Of a DNA stretch of 17,390 nucleotides, positions 6,993-16,185 are shown piece after piece. Source of the stretch: Paracoccaceae bacterium (GTDB taxonomy: Bacteria > Pseudomonadota > Alphaproteobacteria > Rhodobacterales > Rhodobacteraceae); NCBI GenBank assembly GCA_011523445.1, contig WTGT01000140.1, forward strand, positions 1 to 17,390. The letters run 5' to 3'. Below the pieces are notes generated by a model, which did no database searches, was not told where the DNA came from, and saw only the letters and a list, made by a program, of their open reading frames with translations. A program made the translations under genes and the position numbers. Every line of letters starts with the position of its first letter. Position 1 is the first letter of the stretch.

Positions 6993-9900
6993 CTAGGCAA
7001 TTAACTGGCTTTCAAATTCGGTAATGGGTACCGGGATTCTGGATAGCATTTCCTTGGGGCATACCTGAAGGAATTTATCACCTTCAACTTCCCAATTGTT
7101 CAATATTCTATTACCCAATACGCTTCCTGTTTCACGAACATGCTCATTGATAAGTTCAAACAGATGATCTTTCCAATAGGGAACTGAAACAGGACAGGAA
7201 ACAAGGGAATCATAATTGATCATTTGTTGAACCTTACCGTCAGGATTGTATAGATACGCCATTCCCCCTGTCATGCCAGCTCCAAAATTGATACCGGCTG
7301 ATCCAAGTATAACCGCTGTTCCACCCGTCATGTATTCACAGCCGTTGGCTCCACATCCCTCTACAACAACTATCGCCCCTGAATTTCTGACACAGAAGCG
7401 TTCGCCGGCTCTTCCTGCCACAAACATTTTACCTTTTGTAGCACCATAAAGGACGGTATTGCCGATTATGGTATTTTCAGCAGCAACCAACTTGGAGGAA
7501 TTTGGTGGTCTTACGACGATCGTTCCACCTGACAAGCCTTTCCCGACATAATCATTGGCATCACCAAATATGACGATTTTAAGACCATTGACAATAAATG
7601 CCCCCAATGACTGTCCGGCAGACCCGGTAAGTTTAATGGTAAGATGGTCCGGTTGTAATGAATTGTTCATCCCGAATCGCTTGACAATTCGATGGGAGGT
7701 TTTTGCCCCGATTGTTCGCTGGGTATTCTGGACGTCATATGAAAGCTGCATTTTTTCTCCTTCTTCAAGGAAGGCCTTTGCATCAGTTCTAATTTCCTCA
7801 TCCAGCGACTCCTGAACCTCGTTTCTGACTTTTTCGGATCGCTTGCCAAAACTGATATTGTCATCGACCTTGACCAATAGCGGATTGAGGTCCAGATCGA
7901 CCAGATAGTCAGACCCCTTGGAAACCTGATACAGCAGGTCTGTACGTCCAACAACTTCATCAAGAGATTTCAGGCCTAGATCGGCAAGAATTTCCCTTAC
8001 CTCACGGGCGTAAAAAGTAATCAAATTAACAACCTTGTATACTTCACCGGTGAATTTTTCCCGTAACCTTTCATCTTGCGTACACACCCCAACAGGACAA
8101 GTATTGGACTGGCATTGGCGGACCATCAAACAACCCATGGCTATCAGAGCTGCAGTACCAATGCCAAATTCCTCGGCACCCAATATGGCTGCAATCACAA
8201 TATCCCTGCCTGTACGCAATCCCCCATCGGTACGAAGAATTACCCGATCCCGAAGGTTGTTGAGGGTAAGTACCTGGTGGGTCTCCGCCAGACCTATTTC
8301 CCAAGGCAGACCGGCATATTTGATGGAAGTTGCAGGCGATGCCCCCGTTCCACCAGAGTGACCTGATACCAGAATTACATCGGCCTTGGCCTTGGCAACA
8401 CCAGCGGCAATGGTTCCGATCCCCGATGAGGAAACCAGTTTCACACACACCTTGGCCAAGGGGTTGATTTGCTTGAGGTCATAAATCAATTGGGAAAGAT
8501 CTTCAATCGAATAGATATCATGATGAGGTGGTGGGGAAATCAATGAAACACCTTGGGTTGAATGCCTCAGCCTGGCAATTAATGCCGTTACTTTCATACC
8601 CGGAAGTTGGCCTCCCTCTCCCGGCTTGGCACCCTGGGCAATTTTGATTTCCAGCTCATCGCAATTATTGAGGTATTCAGCAGTTACCCCAAATCTTCCA
8701 CTGGCAACCTGCTTGATTCTGGCGGAAGGATTATCACCATTGGCATCAGGGGTGGCATGAGCTGGGTCTTCACCTCCTTCACCGGAATCCGACTTAGCAC
8801 CGATCCTGTTCATGGCCACGTTCAATGTCCTGTGTGCCTCGGGACTAAGTGCTCCTAGCGACATGCCTGGAGTTACAAACCGCTTCCTGATTGATGTTAT
8901 GGATTCCACTTCATCCAGATTTACCCCCTGCTCATCTTCGGAAATCTTGAGCAGGTCCCTTAAATTCAAGGGAGGTCCACCGTTCATTGTCCTTGAATAC
9001 TCTCGCCAAAGATCATACCGATCCTGATTGCAGGCCGTCTGGAGCAATTGCATGCCTCTAGCCTGCCAGGCATGTGCCTCCCCGGAGTTACGCTGCTTGT
9101 AAAAGCCTCCCACGGGAAGTATGCCTACAGAAGATGACCAGCTTTTCCCGTGCTGTTCAACCAGTTTCTTGTAAAGTCCCCTCAGTCCTATACCTGATAT
9201 TCTGCTTGGCATGCCGGGAAAATACCTGGAAACCATGGCTCGGGACAAACCAATTGCCTCAAAGTTCAACCCGCCCCGATAGGATGAAATAACGGAAATA
9301 CCCATTTTTGACATGATCTTGAGCAATCCCTGGTTGATGGCTTCCCTGAATTTATCGACAGCTCCTTCCAGAGTATCATCCAGAAGCCCCCTTTCAATTC
9401 TGTCCGATAGTGTATCCTGGGCAAGGTAGGCATTGACAGTAGTGGCACCACAAGCAATGAGAACTGCAAAATAATGGGCATCAAGACATTCGCCTGATCG
9501 AACATTGATGGTAGTGAAAGTTCTCAAGCCCTTTCTGGTCAACCAGCTGTGAACTGCGCTGGTCACAAGTATCATCGGCAATGGTATGCGGTCAGGCCCC
9601 TGATTCTGGTCAGTCAGAACCAGATGTGAAAACCCTGAACATACCTTTTCCTCGGCCTCCTTAAGAACCCTGTGCAGATTCTTTTTCAGGACCTTGGGAC
9701 CATCATAGAGGTCGAAGGTACAATCGATTTCGGCAACTCCATCACCGAAAAATTCCATGGTTGCATCAAACATCGAATTACTCAGGAATGGCGATTCCAG
9801 ATAGGCTGTCGCAACCGAATCCGTCTTTTCATCAAGAACATTGTTCAAATTGCCAAATCGGGTTATCAGACTCATTACCCGGCTTTCCCTGAGGGAATCT

Positions 9901-11525
9901 ATCGGTGGATTGGTCACCTGACTAAAATTCTGCCGGAAGTAATGACTCATTGGTCGATACTGATCGGACAATACCGCAGGTGGGGTATCATCACCCATGG
10001 AGGCGACAGCCTCCTTTCCCTGTTCGGCCATCGGCGCCAGAATTACTTCTATATCTTCCAGGGTCATGCCTGCCATGCTTTGTCTCTGTCTCAATTCCTC
10101 ACCGGAATAAAGTGTTTTCTCTGACACCTCATCCAAATGTTCATCGAGTTTGACAATCTTGTTCGTCAATTCGCCAAAAGCTTGACTGGAAGACAGTTTT
10201 GCCTTGAGTTCATGATCACGGTAAAGCTTTTTTGCATGTAAATCCACTGCAACCATGTGTCCTGGTCCAAGTGCACCTTTTTCGATGATATCCACTTCAT
10301 CAATGGGAACCATTCCCGTTTCCGAGCCGGCAATCAGAAGATTGTCGCTGGTTACCATATATCTGAACGGTCTTAATCCATTTCGGTCAACCCCAGCGAC
10401 CACCCATTGGCCATCTGTCATGGCCAGGGCTGCCGGTCCATCCCAAGGCTCCATGATGGCATTGCAATAATGGTACATATCCCGCAATTCCTCAGGCATT
10501 GAATCCTGTTTCTTAGACCAGGCTTCGGGAACAAGGATTGACTTGGTCATGGGAGCATTCCGGCCGGCTCTCACCATGACTTCAAAAACAGCATCCAAAG
10601 CTGCGGAATCTGACGATCCTTGTGAGACGATTGGTTTTATATCCTCTTCAAAACCACCGAAACTATCGGATACCATTTTGATTTCATGGCTCTTCAACCA
10701 GTTCAGGTTACCCTTGAGTGTGTTGATTTCTCCATTGTGGGCCATCATGCGAAAGGGTTGGGCAAGCCACCATTGGGGGAACGTATTGGTTGAATATCTT
10801 TGATGATAGAGGGCAAAGGCGGATTTAAAGTCCGGATCCTTCAGATCGGGATAGAATTCAGCAACCTGTTCGGCCAGCATCATGCCCTTGTAGACAATTG
10901 TCTTGGCGGAGAGTGAGCAGATGTACATACCATTGATTTGTGCCTGGTTCACGGCTCGTTCGATTCGACGACGAATGATATAGAGGTTCCGTTCAAACTC
11001 GTCTTCGGTCAAATTGCGGCCATCCGAAATGAGAATCTGTTCGATTTCCGGTCTGGTAGCACCGGCCTTTTCTCCCAAGACATTGGTATTGACCGGGACA
11101 TGGCGCCATCCGTAGATGGTATGACCCATGTTCAGAATTTCCGCTTCAACGATGGTTCGGCAGGTTTCCTGTGCCCCAAAATCGGTTCTTGGCAGAAATA
11201 CCATTCCTACGGCCAGTCGTTTGTCATCCCCGATTTCATGCCCGGTTCGCTTGATTTGCTTGCTAAAAAACTCCCTTGGGATTTGTGTTCCTATACCTGC
11301 TCCATCACCGGTTTTGCCATCGGCATCCACGGCACCCCTGTGCCAGACGGCTTGCAAGGACATGATCCCGTATTCCACAACCCTTCTGGAAGGAATGGCA
11401 TCCATTGAAACTACAAGACCGACCCCACAGGCGTCATGCTCATCCTCTTTACGATACAATCCGCTCAGAGCCCTTTGTTCCTTCGCAGCCCTGTCCTGCA
11501 GATACAATTCCTCATGTTCTTTCAT
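6993..11525 (-). CDS. gltB: glutamate synthase (NADPH) large subunit
   Basis: About 1,510 residues, full length for bacterial GltB. It makes two glutamates from glutamine and 2-oxoglutarate with electrons from GltD. A short propeptide ends before the nucleophilic Cys of DACGVG (Cys33 from this start), which opens the class II glutamine amidotransferase domain (to about 430). A central domain follows (about 480-770), then the FMN synthase domain (about 830-1200). The [3Fe-4S] cysteines show as CLMVRQCQSNTC with CX5CX4C spacing. The C-terminal GXGXG beta-helix follows. The start is ambiguous: three ATG codons run in a row (11531, 11528, 11525). I prefer the third because the only GGA-type ribosome site lies 9 nt before it. 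gltD is 56-62 bp upstream, so the pair is an operon in the order gltD-gltB, the reverse of E. coli. No terminator is evident downstream. Confidence 0.97.
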   Translation of the reverse strand: MKEHEELYLQDRAAKEQRALSGLYRKEDEHDACGVGLVVSMDAIPSRRVVEYGIMSLQAVWHRGAVDADGKTGDGAGIGTQIPREFFSKQIKRTGHEIGDDKRLAVGMVFLPRTDFGAQETCRTIVEAEILNMGHTIYGWRHVPVNTNVLGEKAGATRPEIEQILISDGRNLTEDEFERNLYIIRRRIERAVNQAQINGMYICSLSAKTIVYKGMMLAEQVAEFYPDLKDPDFKSAFALYHQRYSTNTFPQWWLAQPFRMMAHNGEINTLKGNLNWLKSHEIKMVSDSFGGFEEDIKPIVSQGSSDSAALDAVFEVMVRAGRNAPMTKSILVPEAWSKKQDSMPEELRDMYHYCNAIMEPWDGPAALAMTDGQWVVAGVDRNGLRPFRYMVTSDNLLIAGSETGMVPIDEVDIIEKGALGPGHMVAVDLHAKKLYRDHELKAKLSSSQAFGELTNKIVKLDEHLDEVSEKTLYSGEELRQRQSMAGMTLEDIEVILAPMAEQGKEAVASMGDDTPPAVLSDQYRPMSHYFRQNFSQVTNPPIDSLRESRVMSLITRFGNLNNVLDEKTDSVATAYLESPFLSNSMFDATMEFFGDGVAEIDCTFDLYDGPKVLKKNLHRVLKEAEEKVCSGFSHLVLTDQNQGPDRIPLPMILVTSAVHSWLTRKGLRTFTTINVRSGECLDAHYFAVLIACGATTVNAYLAQDTLSDRIERGLLDDTLEGAVDKFREAINQGLLKIMSKMGISVISSYRGGLNFEAIGLSRAMVSRYFPGMPSRISGIGLRGLYKKLVEQHGKSWSSSVGILPVGGFYKQRNSGEAHAWQARGMQLLQTACNQDRYDLWREYSRTMNGGPPLNLRDLLKISEDEQGVNLDEVESITSIRKRFVTPGMSLGALSPEAHRTLNVAMNRIGAKSDSGEGGEDPAHATPDANGDNPSARIKQVASGRFGVTAEYLNNCDELEIKIAQGAKPGEGGQLPGMKVTALIARLRHSTQGVSLISPPPHHDIYSIEDLSQLIYDLKQINPLAKVCVKLVSSSGIGTIAAGVAKAKADVILVSGHSGGTGASPATSIKYAGLPWEIGLAETHQVLTLNNLRDRVILRTDGGLRTGRDIVIAAILGAEEFGIGTAALIAMGCLMVRQCQSNTCPVGVCTQDERLREKFTGEVYKVVNLITFYAREVREILADLGLKSLDEVVGRTDLLYQVSKGSDYLVDLDLNPLLVKVDDNISFGKRSEKVRNEVQESLDEEIRTDAKAFLEEGEKMQLSYDVQNTQRTIGAKTSHRIVKRFGMNNSLQPDHLTIKLTGSAGQSLGAFIVNGLKIVIFGDANDYVGKGLSGGTIVVRPPNSSKLVAAENTIIGNTVLYGATKGKMFVAGRAGERFCVRNSGAIVVVEGCGANGCEYMTGGTAVILGSAGINFGAGMTGGMAYLYNPDGKVQQMINYDSLVSCPVSVPYWKDHLFELINEHVRETGSVLGNRILNNWEVEGDKFLQVCPKEMLSRIPVPITEFESQLIA

Positions 11526-11587
11526 CATCATCTATCCAAGATTTGAAAAATAACTCTTTCTCTTTTTCTGCCAACCCTCAACCTGTC

Positions 11588-13024
11588 CTAGGCGGCACGG
11601 TCCAGCAATGTGTTTCTGAATTGCTTCAAAATGGTTTCAGCAGCTTCACGGCCATCTCGAATTGCCCAAACCACCAGACTTGCACCCCTGACTATATCTC
11701 CACCGGCATAGACCCCGGAAAGATTTGTTTCGTGCGTCCGGAAGTTGGTTTTCAATGTTCCCCATCCGGTTACCTGCAAATCTGGCTCCTCCCATTCCAG
11801 AGGCAGATTCTCAGGTTCGAAACCAAGAGCCTTGATGACAAGATCGGCCTCCTCGTCAAAATCTCCACCTTCGACAGGCACCGGACTTCTCCTTCCGGTG
11901 GCATCACGGTCGGAAAGTCTCATTTTATTTGCCAATACCCTGGAAACAGTATCCTTGCCTGCAAAACCCTTGGGTGCCGTAAGCCAAATGAATTCCACAC
12001 CCTCCTCTTCGGCATTTTGTACTTCCCTTCTGGAACCAGGCATATTTTCCCGGTCTCTACGGTAATAGCATCTTACTGACTTTGCTCCCTGTCGCACGGC
12101 AGTACGAACACAATCCATGGCCGTATCACCACCGCCAATGACAACAACCCTTTTGCCGTTGGCATTGAGGGTTCCCGAATCGAATTCGGCAACCTTATCC
12201 CCGAAACTCTTGCGATTGGAGGCGGTCAGGTAATCAATGGCCTGGACAATCCCGTCCAGACCAATACCAGGACATTTGATATCACGGGATTTGTACACAC
12301 CGGTTGCCACTAGGACTGAATCGAATCTCTCCCTGATTTCATGGAAGGATATATCTCTCCCCACACGGCAGTTCAACTGAAACTCAACCCCTCCGGCAAC
12401 CAGCTGGTCTATCCTTTTCATGACCACAGGTTTTTCCAGTTTGAAGCCTGGTATTCCATAGGTCAACAAGCCACCAGGTCGATCGTGCTGATCATAGACA
12501 ACGACCTTGATTCCATTTCGTCGCAAGACATCCGCAGCGGCAAGACCCGCTGGTCCAGCTCCGATTATGGCCACAGAATATTCATGTTCCAAGGATGGGG
12601 CAATTGCTTCCACCCATCCCTTTTCCCATGCGAGGTCGGTCAGGTACTTTTCGATGGAACCAATGGTAACCGTACCATGCCCGGCTTGTTCGATGACACA
12701 ATTACCTTCACACAGTCGGTCCTGAGGACAAATCCGTCCACAGATTTCGGGGAATGTATTCGTTTCCTGACTGAGGTAATAGGCCTCCTTCAATCTCCCC
12801 TCTGCAGACAATTTCAGCCAATCCGGTATGTTGTTGTGCAATGGGCAATGTGTTTGACAATACGGAACTCCACATTGGGAACACCGACTGGCTTGGACAG
12901 CAGCCGTTTCGGGAGAATAATCCCGGTATATTTCATCAAAATCCCCGACTCTCTCACCCCATAACCTCTTATCGGGCATTTCCGAGGCGACCTCGACAAA
13001 ACTCAACATTTCCAATTTGGACAT
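11588..13024 (-). CDS. gltD: glutamate synthase (NADPH) small subunit
   Basis: The 478-residue beta subunit passes electrons from NADPH through FAD to the GltB iron-sulfur and FMN centres. Two N-terminal cysteine groups (C48/51/56/60 and C95/99/105/109) are the pattern for the two [4Fe-4S] clusters in GltD-type proteins. GAGPAG at about 155-160 binds FAD and GGGDTAMD near 297 binds NADPH. The C-terminal YAGGDIVRGASLVVWAIRDG completes the FAD site. The frame also allows a TTG start at 13036. I prefer the ATG at 13024, which gives MSKLEM, although neither start has a strong Shine-Dalgarno. It is the first gene of gltD-gltB and is transcribed away from uppP. Confidence 0.95.
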   Translation of the reverse strand: MSKLEMLSFVEVASEMPDKRLWGERVGDFDEIYRDYSPETAAVQASRCSQCGVPYCQTHCPLHNNIPDWLKLSAEGRLKEAYYLSQETNTFPEICGRICPQDRLCEGNCVIEQAGHGTVTIGSIEKYLTDLAWEKGWVEAIAPSLEHEYSVAIIGAGPAGLAAADVLRRNGIKVVVYDQHDRPGGLLTYGIPGFKLEKPVVMKRIDQLVAGGVEFQLNCRVGRDISFHEIRERFDSVLVATGVYKSRDIKCPGIGLDGIVQAIDYLTASNRKSFGDKVAEFDSGTLNANGKRVVVIGGGDTAMDCVRTAVRQGAKSVRCYYRRDRENMPGSRREVQNAEEEGVEFIWLTAPKGFAGKDTVSRVLANKMRLSDRDATGRRSPVPVEGGDFDEEADLVIKALGFEPENLPLEWEEPDLQVTGWGTLKTNFRTHETNLSGVYAGGDIVRGASLVVWAIRDGREAAETILKQFRNTLLDRAA

Positions 13025-13351
13025 GATTATTACCAAATAATATTTAAGGGAGATACCATATAAAGCATCCAGTTAAGAAAATAAAGGCAGTATTTATGAC
13101 CTAAATTACATAAATCAACAATCCTATTGAAAAATAGACAACCAAATTTCATTTTTTAGGTCATATATTATTACCTTTTATAAATTCGAATTGCAAATAA
13201 TTCACTATCGGCGAGGTTTTCTTTTTTGACAAGAATCTCTAATGATGGAAGAACGCAATTGCAGTATAAATTACCAGACGGAAACCCTCTGGTCGATAAA
13301 TTGCCCATACTTCGGGTACCAAATGATAATAAACGGGAGAACATACCCAGC
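13025..13351. promoter_or_regulatory. divergent gltD/uppP control region
   Basis: No coding sequence is supported in these 327 bp. The upstream extension of the uppP frame begins with TTG at 13226 and is not like UppP. The region is AT-rich and must hold both divergent promoters, but I cannot choose -35/-10 pairs confidently. Its distinctive feature is an 11-bp inverted repeat (13095-13105 and 13155-13165), listed separately. Confidence 0.5.
13095..13165. repeat. 11-bp inverted repeat, possible paired operator
   Basis: TATGACCTAAA at 13095-13105 is repeated as its exact reverse complement at 13155-13165. The centres are 60 bp apart, close to a whole number of helical turns, so paired regulator binding with a DNA loop is feasible. 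The arms lie 71-141 bp upstream of gltD and 187-257 bp upstream of uppP. No known motif is recognised. Confidence 0.45.
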
Positions 13352-14155
13352 ATGTTGGTTTTTCACATAATCCTTGTTGCCATCATCCAGGGAATAACAG
13401 AGTTTCTACCTGTTTCCTCCTCGGGTCATCTCGTCCTGATACCCCTGTTTACCAATTGGGAAGATCAAAGTCTGACCATCGATGTTGCAGCACACATAGG
13501 AACCCTGTTGGCAGTTATTGTCTACTTCCGGAAGGAAGTGATCAGAATTCTTCAGGGAGCAATTGATGTTTGCAAGGGCCAATTCCAGACACCTGATTCC
13601 ATGCTGTTCTTAGGTCTGGTGATAGCAACCATACCTGTAATCATAATCGGTTTCATAATATTCCTGCTGGATCTGAGCATTCTTTTCCGAAGTCTGGGAG
13701 TTATCGGATCGACCACCCTGTTTTTCGGGTTAGTCCTATATGCGTGTGACCGCATGAAAAAAAACAATCTGACCCTTGGCAATTTTTCAGTCAGGCATGC
13801 CTTCATCCTTGGTCTCTTTCAAATCCTGTCGTTGGTACCCGGAACATCAAGATCGGGTATAGTGATTTCCGGTGCGAGGTTTTTGGGTTATTCACGCAGG
13901 GAAGCTGCAAGAATTGCCATGCTAATGTCAATACCGACAATTATTGCAGCAGGGACTTTGACAGGCCTGGATTTGATTGGCAATTCGAATCCCGGGAAAC
14001 TGACCGATAGTCTGATTGTTGTCCTTATTTCGTTTGTTTCAGCCCTTGGGGCACTTGGCATAATGATGCGATTGTTAAACTTTGTAAGTTTTACACCTTA
14101 CGTGATCTATCGAATTATTCTTGGTTTGTTTTTGCTGTTCCTTGCCTTTGGATGA
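13352..14155 (+). CDS. uppP: undecaprenyl-diphosphatase (BacA/UppP)
   Basis: A 267-residue integral membrane phosphatase, close in length to E. coli UppP. It converts undecaprenyl diphosphate to the monophosphate, recycling the lipid carrier for peptidoglycan and LPS sugars, and confers bacitracin resistance when abundant. Signatures are Q13-GIT-E17 followed by FLPVSSSGHL and the second motif PGTSRSG at 163-169. Most of the rest is hydrophobic helices. The start at 13352 gives MLVFHIILVAIIQGITEF, the usual N-terminus, with GGGAGA about 11 nt upstream. A frame open from a TTG at 13226 would add 42 polar, unconserved residues and is unlikely to be used. The gene converges with the NDUFA9-like gene, leaving 21 bp between stops and no visible terminator. 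Confidence 0.95.
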   Translation: MLVFHIILVAIIQGITEFLPVSSSGHLVLIPLFTNWEDQSLTIDVAAHIGTLLAVIVYFRKEVIRILQGAIDVCKGQFQTPDSMLFLGLVIATIPVIIIGFIIFLLDLSILFRSLGVIGSTTLFFGLVLYACDRMKKNNLTLGNFSVRHAFILGLFQILSLVPGTSRSGIVISGARFLGYSRREAARIAMLMSIPTIIAAGTLTGLDLIGNSNPGKLTDSLIVVLISFVSALGALGIMMRLLNFVSFTPYVIYRIILGLFLLFLAFG

Positions 14156-14176
14156 AATGAATAACCAAAAAGTATT

Positions 14177-15172
14177 CTAGACGTCCTGATTCTTTCCAAG
14201 TCCACCTGAGGATTCATGAATAGCCGTGAATTGACCTGCCGGTCGATAGCTGTAGAGATAATCCTCCAATACGCTTTCTAGCGAAGTTGGTGCAATCTTC
14301 AAATCCTGCAATGTGGGATAATCACCTGAAACGACATTATCACTTCCCAACTGGATGAGTTGATCCCTTGTTAAAAGGTTGTTTTTTACCAAACCACCAC
14401 TGAATATCTGAACCATGTCCAGTGCCCATCCCAATGGAGAACAGATTTCAGGTGGCAAGGGGATGACCAGTCTTTTTCTGCGGATCACCTCAAGCATCAG
14501 ATCAATCAGTTCCTTCAGTGTCAGTATCTCATTTCCACCCAATTCATAAATTCCCCTTATACCATTGGAAAACACCGCTTTTTCCACGGCCTTGGCAACA
14601 TCATCGACATATACAGGCTGAAAACGGGCCTTGGCTCCAGGAAGAGGAAGAACAGGAGAAAGTCTTGCCATCGAGGCAAACTTGTTGAAGAACTCATCCT
14701 CGTTGCCAAAAACAACCGAGGGGCGGAAAATCGTACAATTGGGATAATTCCTCAAGATTGCTTCCTCTCCAAGTGCCTTGGTTCGGGCATAAACACTTTC
14801 ACTCTCAGGGCTTGAGCCCAATGAAGAAATATGGACAAGGTTTGAAACACCCAATTCAGTGGCAAATCGGGCAATTCTTTCGGCGGCATCAACATGGATG
14901 TTATTGAATTTCTGTTTGCCGACCTGATTTAGAATTCCCACACAATTGATAACCGTATCCGAACCCTGGATGGCTTCCCGAACCGAATTATCATACCTGA
15001 CATTGGCCAGGTAAGGTTCAACCTGCCCCGGTGGACCATAAACCCTGACGAAACCGACTTCATTTGGTCTTCTGACAGCTACCCTGATCCGAAAGCCCCT
15101 CGCAGCCAATCTCTGGGTAATATATCTACCCAAAAATCCGGAACCGCCAAAAATTGTAGCAACGTTGGTCAT
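14177..15172 (-). CDS. complex I NDUFA9-like NAD(P)-binding protein
   Basis: A 331-residue atypical short-chain dehydrogenase/epimerase. GGSGFLG at residues 9-15 starts a Rossmann fold for NAD(P). A Ser-rich stretch (HISSLGSS) and Y128-ART-K132 recall the YxxxK catalytic motif. The family resembles mitochondrial NDUFA9, a supernumerary complex I subunit also found in Alphaproteobacteria, where the bound nucleotide is thought to be structural. I chose the ATG at 15172 because AAGAGGAAAG lies directly upstream. The in-frame ATG at 15193 would add seven residues and has no ribosome site. Other sugar- or quinone-related reductases of the same fold cannot be excluded, and no nuo genes are in the window. 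Confidence 0.85.
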   Translation of the reverse strand: MTNVATIFGGSGFLGRYITQRLAARGFRIRVAVRRPNEVGFVRVYGPPGQVEPYLANVRYDNSVREAIQGSDTVINCVGILNQVGKQKFNNIHVDAAERIARFATELGVSNLVHISSLGSSPESESVYARTKALGEEAILRNYPNCTIFRPSVVFGNEDEFFNKFASMARLSPVLPLPGAKARFQPVYVDDVAKAVEKAVFSNGIRGIYELGGNEILTLKELIDLMLEVIRRKRLVIPLPPEICSPLGWALDMVQIFSGGLVKNNLLTRDQLIQLGSDNVVSGDYPTLQDLKIAPTSLESVLEDYLYSYRPAGQFTAIHESSGGLGKNQDV

Positions 15173-15231
15173 CTTTCCTCTTAAATTATTCATACTGCAG
15201 GAAAAGAATTACTTACCTACAATCACATCAT

Positions 15232-15237
15232 ATTATA
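15232..15237 (-). promoter_or_regulatory. -10 box for the NDUFA9-like gene
   Basis: A perfect TATAAT on the minus strand lies 59 bp before the chosen start codon. The -35 at the right distance is poor (TTCTGG at 18 bp), so the promoter may rely on an activator or be coincidental. Confidence 0.35.
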
Positions 15238-15393
15238 TGCTTGATAAAGATTTATCCAGAACCATTTATGTTTCAATATTCTGGAAATATTTTAGTTAAA
15301 ATTCCTGAATTCAGAATACCGAAGTACAATTGTGGTTTTTTTCGATTTTATACTTGGAAATTATTCTCCAATCAATTATTGCATACTCTTATT

Positions 15394-15480
15394 GCCCAGA
15401 TGGCGGAATTGGTAGACGCGCTAGTTTCAGGTACTAGTACTCGAAAGGGTGTGGAGGTTCGAGTCCTCTTCTGGGCACCA
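15394..15480 (+). tRNA. tRNA-Leu, anticodon CAG
   Basis: An 87-nt class II tRNA. The acceptor arms GCCCAGA (15394-15400) and TCTGGGC (15470-15476) pair fully, followed by discriminator A and an encoded CCA. The anticodon stem CTAGT/ACTAG encloses TTCAGGT, giving anticodon CAG, which reads CUG leucine codons. A long variable arm and a T-arm with loop TTCGAGT are present, and the D-arm has the leucine-type GGCGGAATTGGTAGACGC. It precedes the RNase D gene by 66 bp on the same strand. A weak upstream promoter candidate is TTGGAA (15354-15359) with TATTGC (15377-15382). Confidence 0.97.
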
Positions 15481-15546
15481 ACCATAGGTGATGGTTCGGA
15501 ATGGCTATTCTGTGACTTGTCATTTTAAACGACTGGAAAAAACAAA

Positions 15547-16155
15547 TTGGAATTTGAACTATACCAAAAGGATCTGCCTGACAGTTTTGATCCAGGTTCC
15601 ATATTGGCCATTGATACTGAAACCATGGGGCTGACTATCCATAGAGACCGTTTGTGCCTGATACAAATGAGAAACGAAGCCGGACAGATAGTCATGGTAC
15701 AAATCCACGTGGGCCAAAGTGAGGCACCCAATTTGACCAACATGTTGTCAGACCCGAAAGTTTTAAAGATTTTCCATTTTGCCCGTGCCGACATGGCGAT
15801 GTTGAAATTTAACCTTGGAGTTGATGTTGCTCCTGTCTACTGTACGAAGATTGCTTCCCGTTTGTGCCGTACGAATACCCAATCTCACGGTTTGAAATCC
15901 CTGGTGGAGGATTTATTGGGAATTGAACTGTCGAAAGAAAAACAAGTCTCGGATTGGGGAGCAGAAGAACTTTCCCGGGAGCAGTTGGAATACGCAGCTT
16001 CCGATGTCCTTTATCTACATTCCCTCAAGGAAATTCTTGATCAAAGGTTAGAGCGGGATGGAAGAACACACCTTGCCGACAGTTGTTTCAAATTTCTTCC
16101 CACGATCACTGCCATGGATATCGAGGGATGGAAAGGTGACATATTTGCACACTGA
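15547..16155 (+). CDS. rnd: short ribonuclease D-type 3'-5' exonuclease (DEDDy)
   Basis: A 202-residue DEDDy exonuclease. D23 and E25 in AIDTETMGL (Exo I), D82 in FHFARADMAML (Exo II), and Y149 with D153 in YAASDVLYLH (Exo III) provide the full catalytic set. The C-terminal HRDC domain of E. coli RNase D is absent, as in the short alphaproteobacterial form. It is expected to trim the 3' ends of tRNA precursors and other structured RNAs; placement just after a tRNA is suggestive but not proof. The start is TTG at 15547, preceded by GGAA 8 nt upstream; the next in-frame ATG would remove the Exo I motif. kpsF follows after 30 bp. Confidence 0.9.
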   Translation: MEFELYQKDLPDSFDPGSILAIDTETMGLTIHRDRLCLIQMRNEAGQIVMVQIHVGQSEAPNLTNMLSDPKVLKIFHFARADMAMLKFNLGVDVAPVYCTKIASRLCRTNTQSHGLKSLVEDLLGIELSKEKQVSDWGAEELSREQLEYAASDVLYLHSLKEILDQRLERDGRTHLADSCFKFLPTITAMDIEGWKGDIFAH

Positions 16156-16185
16156 ACTTTTACATCACTAGGGTAAGTTGATTTC

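Noticed and set aside
9672..10124. 150-codon plus-strand frame inside gltB
   Set aside because: It is antisense to the conserved glutamate synthase coding frame and no independent start signal or domain is seen.
11405..12079. 224-codon plus-strand frame opposite gltD and the gltB start
   Set aside because: It lies antisense to two unmistakable genes, and its product has biased, low-complexity content and no recognisable domain.
13025..13080. Sigma-54 promoter for gltD
   Set aside because: TGGATGCTTTATATGG superficially resembles a -24/-12 element but lacks the required GC at -12.
13226..13351. Extension of uppP upstream to a TTG at 13226
   Set aside because: The extra 42 residues are polar and unlike any UppP N-terminus; MLVFHIILVAIIQGITEF at 13352 is the family start.
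15241..15528. 95-codon plus-strand frame across the tRNA
   Set aside because: It reads straight through the tRNA-Leu gene; the tRNA structure explains the sequence.
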